Notes under the pieces: model-generated
What the model was told of the DNA's origin: nothing
The model's database searches: none
Seen by the model: only the letters and a program-made list of their open reading frames with translations
Assembly: GCA_023974075.1 (NCBI GenBank)
Contig: CM043787.1
Location: 40,242,168 to 40,306,167 of the forward strand
Source of the DNA: Chaenocephalus aceratus
Taxonomy: Eukaryota; Chordata; Actinopteri; Perciformes; Channichthyidae
Direction: 5' to 3'
Length of the DNA: 64,000 bases
Program-made: the position numbers and the translations under genes
Part shown: positions 1 to 12,562 of the stretch, one piece after another
Layout of the letters: each line of letters opens with the position of its first letter
Numbering within the stretch: position 1 is the stretch's first letter

Positions 1-1854
1 AACACACTCCACATACACAATTACACCCAAGCATACGTACGCACACACATACGCACACTCTCATGCATAGACAGGATGTCTTAAACACTCACAACACACT
101 CTTACAACACTTCACCCTCTGTGGGTAAACACACACACACTAAACACGTTACTGGATTCATAAATAGCTTGCCGCTCTTTGGGTTAGGAAATATCTAATT
201 TATTATGTAAACTGCATTACATGTCTTATTCATGGATGGTTTGACTAATACATTGGTCTATTCTAAGATGAATAGCCATACATTACACAGCTTAAAGAGT
301 TGTTCTGAAGTAAGTGGAAAAGTAATCAGAAAGTGGAATTGCAATAAACTGGTATTAAGCAGGTAATCAGTATTCTGCAATGAACTACATCTTCAAAGTA
401 ACCTTCTCAAACCTGATTGAGTCAAATGAACAATAAGTGTGTCTGACAATGACAATGATATTATTCTCTTGTTGTTGGTAAACAAGCAGGTCTGCTGGAT
501 TAAGACACAGCCTGTATACTCCTCTGCAGTGACAACAGCAAAGCCATGTACCAATTGAAACTGAAGAGGTTTTCCTCCATAAGCGCTGCCTGTATAATTA
601 TTTCAAACACGAGGAAAACCAAATCACTTTACAACGCGGATTTACATATGATTAGCGTCATACAAAGACAGGATTACTACAAGTAGTCAAGAGGAAGCCT
701 TTTCCCTCCGCCTGTCTCCTTCTCCTTGTCTTGATTCAAAGAGCCTTGACATAAGTTAACACTGCTCTCTCGCTCACTCTCACCTAAAAGGTACATCTGC
801 TGTGACAAAAGATGACAGCCTGTACCTTTGTACAGAAGCAGACATGATAATAATGACAATAACAATTTATGGACGCAGGCCTGGTAAGAATGGCTAAAGC
901 TGAACAGCAGAAGGTTTTTCACTAGAAATATATTTTTCTTCGTCATTTCCCTGTCTCGTTCACTTTATTTCTTTAGTCATTATCTGCTCTATATTGAAGG
1001 GTGGTGAACCAAGTTACATTACCTATCACTTAATCCGTTCTTGCAAATTAAAATACATTGCTGTTTAATAATTTGTTTTATTTCATTTTTGACTACTGCC
1101 TGCAGTCATGGTGACATAACAATATTTTAATATAAGCCTCTACTCATGATATCGATTGACTATGAGAATAATTATCACACATAATGTATTCATTTCTTGT
1201 CAATTGTCAAATGAATGAAACAGTTTATGTCAAATGTGGTCCTTTTTTGTGCTCTGGCAATCTTCTGTGACACATTATGATCCTAAAGGACGTCATGTGA
1301 TTTGAAAGATTATCGATTACTTAATGGCATTTTTAGTAGATGGCCTTATGAGTGGATGTTATGCAGTGAAGGGTTGCAGGAAATATGAGCGAGGATAAAA
1401 GAGGACAAACTGTAATTCGGTGCTTGGTGAATACAACAAGACACCTTGCCACTCTAAATTATCATTGATTACCCAAAATGATGCGGAGAAAATTATTGAC
1501 TGCATGAAAAAGTCACTTAAGAATGTGCATCATTCCCCATTATTCACCTATTATTCATCGATTTGCACTATTGTATTCAGTTCATTTAACTTGGCAGGGT
1601 GAAAAGATGGATGAAGCGGCAGGGAAGCAACCTTGCTTTGAGAATAACAGCTTTCTTTTTACTAAAATTAACAACTGATAGTCAACCATTCATATTGTAT
1701 TTCCTGCTATTGTTGTACACTGTTTACACCTGCACTGCAAAAAGTATGTAGATTATTGAACTATTTCCCCATGGAGATTAATAATAATATTTAGAAAATT
1801 GTTCTAAATTATTAGTTGAAATGTTATGTCTTTTTTTGCTGCTCCTTAAAGTGT
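1..1854. other. Non-coding stretch, no gene seen
   Basis: Bases 1-145 are a degenerate CA-rich run. The rest is AT-rich with no splice-bounded open frame on either strand. Confidence 0.6.
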
Positions 1855-1862
1855 TGTTCACC
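1855..1862. repeat. hAT target-site duplication, left copy
   Basis: TGTTCACC, identical to 2945-2952, directly abuts the left inverted repeat. Confidence 0.9.
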
Positions 1863-1968
1863 CAGGCCCGGTTCTACGGGGGTGCATAAGGGGTGCATTG
1901 GACCCTCAGTTGAGTCGTTATGCACCCTCATTTGAAAAGTAAAAAAAAAGAAAAGTGAAAGATATTAC

Positions 1969-2005
<37 letters not shown>

Positions 2006-2944
2006 GTAGTAATAATAATAATAATAATAATTTAGTTGAAATTAAATAAATTGTAATTGTGGTTAAATAACATTGTCTGCTGCATTTATTTGTTCAATTT
2101 AAACGGTAAGTAACGTTATTATGTCAGGTGTGCGTGACCTGTGCCGCTGCGCGTTCGTCATCTGCAAGGTGCTTACACAGCAGTCAGTGATGGACATCAG
2201 AAAATGGTTAAAACAACCAGCCCTTATCGCCAGCAGTAACACTGCATCTACTGCAGGTAATAACAGTTCAGATCATGGGGACATCACGTTACCTGCGGCC
2301 ACTGTCGTGGACACTAACGCCCGACTCGCCGGCTTTGCCCGAGGCCTCGCCCACGGAGGCGGAGCAGCCGCAGCCATCTTCGTTGCCCCAAACGCCGCCA
2401 CCCCTCAGCGGCCCGCAAGTGCCAGAGGACCTCGGCAAAACAGAGCCTGCCCAGGTATATTTAAAAAAGCACCCAACTCGCCTGTACAGTGGGGTAAGGC
2501 GCTCATTTTGCAGCTCATGGTTTCAAAACAGAAATTGGCTGGAATATTCATGTGAAAAAGATGCCATCTTCTGCTATGCCTGTGGACATTTCGGTTCAAG
2601 TAAGTCAGATGCCTTCACCACAACTGGCTACAATAACTGGTGCCATGCTCTTATAGGCTACGTGATAAGGGACTGGGAAGGCATGAATCAAGCATAGAGC
2701 ACATAGATCCATAGATCTCTTCATGTTGCTCTCAAAGTGCACCAGATTGATGCTTTTAACTTCAATATTTAAAAAAAAATCTTCCCCCAGACCCCCTTGA
2801 GGAGGTGAGGACCCTCCTAGAGGAGGTGAGGACCCCCCTAGAGGGTGTTAGGTCCACTCCCCACTTATAAAAATAGCACTTTACCCCTGCACCCTCTCTA
2901 ATCTCAGATGCACCCTGAGTCATTTTGTTCTGGAACCGGGCCTG
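1863..2944 (+). mobile_element. Internally deleted hAT DNA transposon
   Basis: The ends are perfect 12-bp inverted repeats, CAGGCCCGGTTC and GAACCGGGCCTG. The element is flanked by identical 8-bp direct repeats TGTTCACC (1855-1862 and 2945-2952), the target-site length typical of hAT elements. Subterminal GGTGCAT/ATGCACC motifs recur at both ends. Inside are a (TAA)n run (about 1974-2030), a broken transposase N terminus (2190-2702), and a tandem copy of GAGGAGGTGAGGACC near 2800-2835. At 1082 bp it is much shorter than an autonomous hAT, so the catalytic and dimerization parts are deleted. Confidence 0.9.
2190..2702 (+). pseudogene. hAT transposase N-terminal remnant (TTF-type zinc finger), frameshifted
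   Basis: From ATG 2190 it reads MDIRKWLKQP, a usual start for ZMYM/TTF-finger hAT transposases. One base out of that frame, from about 2400, it continues as VPEDLGKTEPAQVYLKKHPT, then RSFCSSWFQNRNWLEYS and DAIFCYACGHF, the Trp/Tyr-rich and Cys-x2-Cys part of the TTF-type zinc finger. A second frame change near 2655-2665 leads to KGLGRHESSIEH, whose histidines (2682-2702) complete the finger. The DDE catalytic and hAT dimerization regions are absent. It cannot encode a working transposase. Confidence 0.8.
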
Positions 2945-2952
2945 TGTTCACC
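2945..2952. repeat. hAT target-site duplication, right copy
   Basis: TGTTCACC, identical to 1855-1862, directly abuts the right inverted repeat. Confidence 0.9.
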
Positions 2953-3060
2953 TGTCACACGTCTTTTTCATTATTTGTATTGTAGGGAAAACTTAAGGAA
3001 CACATACACAGTCTGTAGGAGAGTAACTCACTTCTGTAATTGGCTCTTGGAATGACAATT

Positions 3061-3061
<1 letters not shown>

Positions 3062-3135
<74 letters not shown>
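3062..3135 (+). repeat. (TG)n microsatellite
   Basis: About 74 bp of TG, with one TGG interruption near 3104. Confidence 0.97.
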
Positions 3136-3136
<1 letters not shown>

Positions 3137-5011
3137 TAGTTGATCCAGATGGCTGACTGCAGGCCTAATTGGGCAGCTTGTTAAACAATTTGGATCCGCA
3201 GTGGATCTGTTGATGTTTGGTTGAACACACACTATGTATTTGGTCAGTTATATCCCCCAACTAAACCGACTAGTTGTATTTCTCTCTTTTATAGAGTTTG
3301 CTCAAAAGTACACAGTAAATCAGTATAAAAGTCTGTAACTGTTGTCCTGTTTTCCAATAGTGACATTTGTAGTCAGCACATGTTCTGATACAAGACTTCA
3401 GTTCTTGTTGGTCCATTTTTGTTCGGGGTGTATACAAATATTTGCTGTTATAGGGGACGCTTTTCAATGTCTGCCAAATATTTCTGTCTGTAACTTGTTT
3501 TCAGTATTAAAAAAACTTTAGCATATACATTTATGGCATGAATCTGATGAGCCACCAATTGAACTACTAGAACACGATTTATTGATAGCTGCATTTCTAA
3601 CTTCTCATTGAAGTAATCCTCTATAATTTCCTTCTCTTGGATGGAGTCTACAAACTGTGTGACAGAGCAGATATGACAGTGGGATTGGCAAAGGCTTATG
3701 ACTATGCCTCAGCAGAGAAGCTTAGATTGCTAATACAAAACTAGAGACAAAACAAGGGAGAAAAAAGGAAACAGTGGTAGAATCCTCAGAGTAGGCAAAG
3801 ACCAGGAGACCGATGAAGTGGCAGAGATATTTACATACACAACAATACGCAGTGACAGACACACACACCTCTCATAGAGAGGCCGGTGATAGACAGAGAG
3901 GAAAGCAGGAAGTTAATGAGTAGATTGTGGCCCAATAACATAACCAGTCACCCACAACAACGCACTGCCCGTACTCCTTACCTGTCTGCCTTGCTGCACT
4001 GCATTCTGGGAGTGGAAGGGCAGAGCGGAGCGGCGATGGGATTTGAAAGGCGTTCTGCATGGGCGACTCACTGATTTGCATTCAACAGTGGAGACACACA
4101 AACACATCCACCAGCAAACACATGCACATTGCAACATTTTTGTAAGCACGCACACACATGCAGACATGAGGACACACACACTTGGATATCTGGACTAATT
4201 ATTAACCCCTCTCATATTCAAGTAGTTTGAATGTGAGTGTGAGTGATTGGAGAGAGGAAGGGGGAAAGGAGAAGGATTAGAGGTTGGAGGGAATACACTC
4301 AGCCCTCTCAAACCCTTCTCCCCTCACTGCTTTTTTTTCTTCTGCGGCGTGTTATTTTTCGCTTTACGATTCTGATAATGATGATATTAGAGGGAAGGGG
4401 AGGAGGAAGGAGAGGATGATGAGAGCCGCATGCGATTGTTCGCCCTGCCTTTCCTCATATTTTTTTACTGCTACACATTGCGTGGAGAGAGGGAGAAAGA
4501 GATAGAGAAAGACAGAGGGGGGGCTCCTCAATGACTAATTTTCCTTTCTTTTACGGCAGCATAAATTTAACAGGAGGGGGGTTGTGGGGTAGAGTGGAAA
4601 TCCTTTTAGCGCTCTGATTTATGTACGTCTGATGGGCGAATCATAGATCACCGCCGGAAGATGGCAGACACACTGATGATGATGGGGCCCTTCGACGGGG
4701 CCCACTAATGCCCCACAGAACAAAATGTAACCAATCTGTGGGGGCCCTCAAGCATGCAATGGTCCTCTAATAGAAACTATAGCAAACTATACGCCTGTCA
4801 CCTATGACGGGGGGTGGGGGACGGGTGTGTGAGCATGTGAGTGGGAAGTAGAAAGAGAAAAATGGAAAAAAGTGGAAGTTTGAATATTACCAAAAGAGCA
4901 TGAGGGTAGAGGTGCATTCTCCAAACAAAACAGAACTCCAGAGAAAAACAACAAGGGGAACAAGACGATATAAATATACCGTACACAGAGAACCAGAGGC
5001 GGGAAAACTAT

Positions 5012-5013
<2 letters not shown>
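3136..5013. other. Non-coding stretch; possible conserved block at 4560-4770
   Basis: No exon seen. A low-repeat block around 4560-4770 (TTTAGCGCTCTGATTTATG, GGGGCCCTTCGACGGGGCCC) looks non-random. Confidence 0.5.

Positions 5014-5106
<93 letters not shown>
5014..5106 (+). repeat. (GA)n microsatellite
   Basis: About 93 bp of GA with one GG interruption near 5075. Confidence 0.97.
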
Positions 5107-5109
<3 letters not shown>

Positions 5110-5249
5110 GGGTGCCGGTTGAAGGGGACTCTAAATGTCAAGTTGAAAAAAATGAAATAAATAAAAAAAGCAACCACAGGAGTAAACAGCTAAACAATAC
5201 ACAACAACAAGTAAACGTTGCATGAGTGTCCACCTTAAATCACCCAATC

Positions 5250-5266
5250 ACACGCGCGCGCGCACA

Positions 5267-5335
<69 letters not shown>
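5250..5335 (+). repeat. (CG)n-(CA)n compound microsatellite
   Basis: A CGCGCGCGCG run (Z-DNA-prone) passes into about 70 bp of CA. Confidence 0.96.
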
Positions 5336-5337
<2 letters not shown>

Positions 5338-6590
5338 CCTGATGCACAGTGCGGCGCATGCAGCCCTACCAATCATCTTTATATCAAAACATCATTATGC
5401 TGGCTGACAGCAGCTAAGATTCCAGCGAGGCTTCGTTGTCATAAATCGTCAGCTGTTGCAGCGCCGCAAAGAGAGCCTTTTCATTTAGGAATGTCAAAGC
5501 TCTCCTGAGCCTCGTAAAGATTGTAAGAGACTCGGGAGATGAGGAAACGCAGGAAGAGATGGCAGAGCTGTGGAGAGGAGGGGGATAACTGGAGATGGCA
5601 CGTCTGGTGGTCATGACAGTAGACAACTAACTTGATTTTGCCAATATGCATGTAAAATAACATGATTAAGACCTAACGTTCAAACTAACTGACAACCTGT
5701 CTGGTGTTGCTGTTTACATCTGTGTCAACTCATGCACAATACATTCAAGGAGTCAGTTTTGAAGAGGACATTTAGGAGAAGTATTTAGGAATTTAGGATT
5801 GCTGATTGTTAGGGTTAGCTCGACACAAAGCGCAGCTCAAGAGTGTGCATGTTGTCCACCACTTGGGTCAGTACTGGAATCTGTTTGATGGTTTCTATAA
5901 CATTTTGGACATTCATTGTCCCGAAATAATGTAAAGGCTTTAAAGGTTAAGCCTCTCCATTAGGTTGACATTTGTGGTTTTTATGTGAAATTTCTCATTA
6001 ACTATTGGGGGAATCGCTGTTGAAATATATGTTTCTCTGAGGATAAACTGTAATCATTTTGACAATCACTAACTTTTCAGCTTGCCGCGTCATCGAGTAT
6101 ACATTTTAAATTAGAAAAGTTTGTACTTTATGTGTATTGATTAGAGTGACTACAACATCTGTCCAGGGCGTGCAGATGGAAAATTGCATCTTGACTAACT
6201 TTGGCACAACAGGAATGTATTTTAATGTACAGTGTCCCTGTTAAATAAACTACTATAAATATATTAGCATGCAGACACTCTACAGTGAGGTAAGAGCCTG
6301 TTTCTATCTAGTTAGTGAAGTTTATAAGTAGTTGAAGCTAGTGAGAGGTGATAGAGATATTTTCATGTACGTACAATTAGTAAATGGAGCAATTTAAGGC
6401 ATGATGATTTCTTTTTTGAATATTAGGTGAGCATACAATAGTGGAATTAAAGTGCTTTCGTTTTTTTAGCTGTTCTTCAAGTTTATCATTAAACAGCTCC
6501 AAATTAAAGCTGACAGTCTGCACTCCACAGTCATTGTGTCATTTCTCATCAAAAAGGCGGAGTGTGGAGAAAAAAACGTATGTATGTGTG

Positions 6591-6594
<4 letters not shown>
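5336..6594. other. Non-coding stretch; possible conserved block at 5400-5560
   Basis: No exon seen. The block at 5400-5560 is GC-balanced and repeat-free. The remainder is AT-rich. Confidence 0.5.

Positions 6595-6661
<67 letters not shown>
6595..6661 (+). repeat. (TG)n microsatellite
   Basis: About 67 bp of TG. It faces a CA tract at 6847, making an inverted complementary pair. Confidence 0.97.
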
Positions 6662-6662
<1 letters not shown>

Positions 6663-6846
6663 TGTGACTAATGTACTGGAGAGCTCTTCACTGGTGCTGA
6701 CGAAAAGACAAGTTTGCGTCGCTGGTGCGAGTGTGTCCCTCCAGGGCTTCCGTCCATCCACTGGCAGGGGAGATGAACTGAGACAAGATGTCAGAGCAGG
6801 AAATGTCAGACCACTGCCAAACCGCTGTGGTACACACCCCTGACAG

Positions 6847-6887
6847 GCACACACACACGCATGCACGCACACGCACACGCATGCACG

Positions 6888-6952
<65 letters not shown>
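6847..6952 (+). repeat. (CA)n microsatellite with GCACGCA variants
   Basis: CA with interspersed CG and CATG units in the first 45 bp, then pure CA. Confidence 0.97.
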
Positions 6953-6953
<1 letters not shown>

Positions 6954-7067
6954 AATTGGCAAAGGGGTAACACATACTCAACGTTTGCACACATGCACAG
7001 TTTTATATCTTCTTTCCTCTCACAAGCACGGACGTACACATTCATACTCTCCCTGAAATACTGTGAA

Positions 7068-7104
7068 CACACACACACACATACACACACACACACACAC
7101 ACAC
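7068..7104 (+). repeat. (CA)n microsatellite
   Basis: About 37 bp with one ATA interruption. Confidence 0.95.
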
Positions 7105-7811
7105 CCCTGCGGCTCACCCACCAAAACATTTATATAATACAAATTGAATTCAAACTCTCAGAGAAATTCAATTGCAGATCTAAAGATGTAATGTCAATTT
7201 AGTAAATGAAAGAATAATATCATCATTTCATCACTGTGTCATTATTGGCATTCCAAGAAGTTTCTGGTAAACACTTGGACGAGTGACAAGGAAAATGAAG
7301 CAAGAGCGAGAAAAGATAGAAGGCATGGAGGGATGAGCAGCAGCGGGTTGTGTCCGCTGGCCAGTTCCTCTGTTTGTTTTCTTTGGTGTGTACACATTAC
7401 AGATGTCTTGAGTAATGCCTCCATCTGTAATCTCTCTTCTCTCTCCCTCTCTTCTATCCTCAGGACTCAGTTTTCCTTAAGTGTGTCAATTTGAGTCTCC
7501 TTGCTCAAGTTCAAACATTTAGCCCCCAAACAACCATTTGTCTCCAAGTTAGCAGACAGAGACAATAATAGAAGAAAATACCTCAAGAAATGAAGAAGAG
7601 AGAGAGGAAGTAAAAAAAAACATCTTGTATGTTTGACGGCACTTTTTGCTGCCTGGTTAGAGCACACAGACACACATCACCCCCCGTCTGGTCTGGTTAC
7701 TGGCTGTGCACTTGCAGTCCCTCTAGGGCTTGTGAGGTCACTCTGTGTGAGTGTGTGTGTGTGCTGGTGGGTGAGGGGAGTTCAGCCAATGCCAATCCCC
7801 TCCTCTACCAT

Positions 7812-9180
<1,369 letters not shown>

Positions 9181-9181
9181 A

Positions 9182-9273
<92 letters not shown>

Positions 9274-9288
9274 CTCTCTCCTCTCCCT
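9181..9288 (+). repeat. (CT)n microsatellite
   Basis: About 108 bp of CT with CCT interruptions towards the right. Confidence 0.97.
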
Positions 9289-10376
9289 GCCAGGGTGTTT
9301 ATATTTGCCCGGCCAACGGCAGAGTGCCTAACAAGGTGGAAAGAATTAGGGGTGAAAAGACAGCACTGCTGCCAGCTAGGGTCTCTCTATCTCTCTCTAT
9401 TTCTCTCTATTTCTGACACTAGATATATTTCAGCTAATGTACTCCTGACCTCTTCTACTTCAATGGAGTATCAACCAAAACGGTTTCTACACACTCGAGC
9501 AGCGAGTGTGTTCCATGTGTAACGTATTTTGATGTAATTATCCTACTTATCTTTTAATTTTCAATTTAAAACTCTTTTTTTTTGCTGTTTTAAATTTGGT
9601 AGATCCTATTTCCTGTCTCAGTTTATAAAAAAATGTCTTTATATATATTTTTTTCTACCAAAAAGACTGTAACAAAATGTTAAAAGATATTAATATCCAA
9701 AAATAACATGAAAAAGATACATGGGAAATGAAAAATCCCCATCCCCCACGCTGTCTCAGAGAGTTCAATTCAGGTGTTTAACCTTACACTTGCCTGGGGT
9801 CGAGAGCGGGGAAAGTGTGGCGGGCGGCCTGTTAACGACTGCAGCGAGGGAGTTAAGGAAGAGAGCAGGGGGAGGCGAGGGAGTAAAATAGTGGTGTGTG
9901 TGGGGGGCATAGTTGGTGTGCATCACCTCTTTGAATGCAGACAGGGTGAAGTCTTTCCCCCCTTCCCATCCTTCTCCCCTCTCCTTATCCCCTCTCCCAA
10001 AGTGAGGCGTCGCATATCCACCCTCATTAGAAACTGAATTATACACTCTCACCCAGAGAGGGAGGGCCGGCAGTGGTGGAGGTGGAGGGAGGGAGGAGAA
10101 CCACATACTATAGGTAGTTAGTAAAGAGGGAGGGGAGGTAAGGAGGAAGGGGGCGGAGAGGAGAGGTCAAGCTGTTTTGGTTTTCAAAACTGAGGGGCTA
10201 TGTTTTATAATAGATACGCAGACTGGATAAAGGTCTTCTATTATTCTACTGTGCACTCCTGAGAGCGTGAGTTTGTATTGAGTGTGTTGTTGAGTGAAGG
10301 GGGAATCAGGTGTATTTGTGCAAGGTGCTCCTATCCACATGTCCCTCTGTTATTACGTCTGTGTTATTATATACCT

Positions 10377-10385
10377 TTGTGTGTG

Positions 10386-10456
<71 letters not shown>
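10377..10456 (+). repeat. (TGCG)n-(TG)n compound microsatellite
   Basis: About ten TGCG units followed by about 30 bp of TG. The alternating purine-pyrimidine run is prone to Z-DNA. Confidence 0.96.
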
Positions 10457-10457
<1 letters not shown>

Positions 10458-11719
10458 TGGTAACCGCCCTAGAACATGCTAAGTGATTAGATGAATCACC
10501 TTGAGCCTGTGCCTTTAAATGCATGTCCAAAGTCACAGTATTTGAACACAGGACATACAATATGCAGTACAAATGAAGGCATTAGCAATGGGAAGCGAGC
10601 ATGTGGGTGGTTCAGCGGCAGTCATTTTAAACAGGCCATGTTTAATGCATTTGACTGTAACTCAGCGAACTCGACTGTGAGGAGGGACTCACTTTCACTC
10701 ACCTTTCAGGTTTGCGTTTATGTTACAGTAAATTATAGGAGCAGAAGAGTCCTGCTGATCAAATGACACTGATCAGAGGGAAATCTGAGTGTTGTATTAC
10801 GGTTTTATATTTTTTGCAACTCTGATCATTCATTTGATAATTCTTCAAAAGAAAATGTTGGCTGTTTTAGCTAAGACATTGTTCGAATGTTATTCCGTCA
10901 TTTTGAAGAGCACAATATCAGCAAAAGCTTGAGTGCTGTTATACTCCTCGCTAATCACAGTCAAACGAGGTGATTGCAAAACATAATTGTTACATAAAGT
11001 GTTGTATTTGTCAAAACTGGTTTCACTATCATTTATACAATTGTGCGCACTTGGATTTAACTTTTCGGTGATACATACTAAAATTGTCATGTGAAAGTAA
11101 ACTTTTTTGTTTTACTTAAAATATTTTCATTGCTTCCATTGATTTGTTGGCTAGTGTTTTTACTTAGATTTCATTTCTAATAACTTATAAGTACCTGATA
11201 CAATTATAAACTTCAACACTAAGATCAGACCAGCAGTGGAATCAGTTTGACAATTTTAATATAGTTCATTCCTGCTTGAACATGCAGGTTTGCCTTCAGT
11301 GTGACCTGTTCGCTGTCCATGGAGCTGAATGGTTGATAAACTGAACTGACGGTGAAGTGTCTACTTTAACTTATTGTGTTTAACATAATAAACTTCCAAA
11401 ATAGAAATAGAAGCCAAATATATGACATAACACATCATTTATAAAAAAACACAAACATAAGTTAACTAACATGAACATACGTTTCTAGGAAAATAAAAGA
11501 GGTATCTTTCGATTCCTTTTGCTGTTTGTTGAAGCCGATATTCCCTTCAAGCACAAAGTAAGAATGTGACTTCAATGTAACGGTTGCAAATGTAATTGTG
11601 CAAAAATATAGCAACAACAATTCATACAGGTGTTATTCCCCTCATCTCTTCTCGTCTCATGGTCTGATGAATTTTTCAAAGAAACACATGTGAAAAGGTA
11701 CTGTAAAGCCAGAACAAAA

Positions 11720-11877
<158 letters not shown>

Positions 11878-12494
11878 CTGCTGGTCTGTCCCTGATAATG
11901 CCCACTGGATGTTCTCACCTTTCACAGAGTCTGTCCATGGCTCTATTTATAATCCTATCACTGAGGGCGTGCACACGCCTTGCACATCTGTGTGTGTCGA
12001 GGTGTGTGTGTGTGTGTGTCGTGGTGGTGGAGATGGATCCAAGTGTAAGGTCCTAGCAGGGTTTGCTCCAGTGTGATAACAGCCTGTGATTTGTATCTGT
12101 AGATGAAGCATCGGCATAATAAATGTTCTCTACCTCTCACCTAGCCCCATCTCTCAGAGCGTCTCCTTCTGTCTTCCGCTCACGCACACACACTATTTCT
12201 CTGTCTGTCTTTCTCTGTCATGCTCTCCGTTATTCTGTCATTCTGCTTTTACTCGAAAGTTTCTATTTCTCAGTCGTGTTCTCATTGTTTCTTTTTTTTT
12301 GTGATGTTTTCTTTCTGGTTACTTTCTGTATCCCCCTTTTTCTCTCACACAAACACACACATACACAGATGTGTGTGGTGAGAGTAAGAAGGTGTCAGTA
12401 CTATTCTCAGGTCAGTTGGGTTTGATCTTTTCCACCTTCTGCTTTCACACATTAACAGACAGCCCACAGGCTGAAAACAGAGAGCGAGAAAGAC

Positions 12495-12502
<8 letters not shown>

Positions 12503-12560
<58 letters not shown>
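12503..12560 (+). repeat. (CA)n microsatellite
   Basis: About 58 bp of CA, preceded by a short ATATAT. Confidence 0.96.

Positions 12561-12562
<2 letters not shown>

Noticed and set aside
5014..5335. Minisatellite-coded or CRISPR-like array
   Set aside because: These are mono- and dinucleotide tracts with no repeat-spacer pattern.
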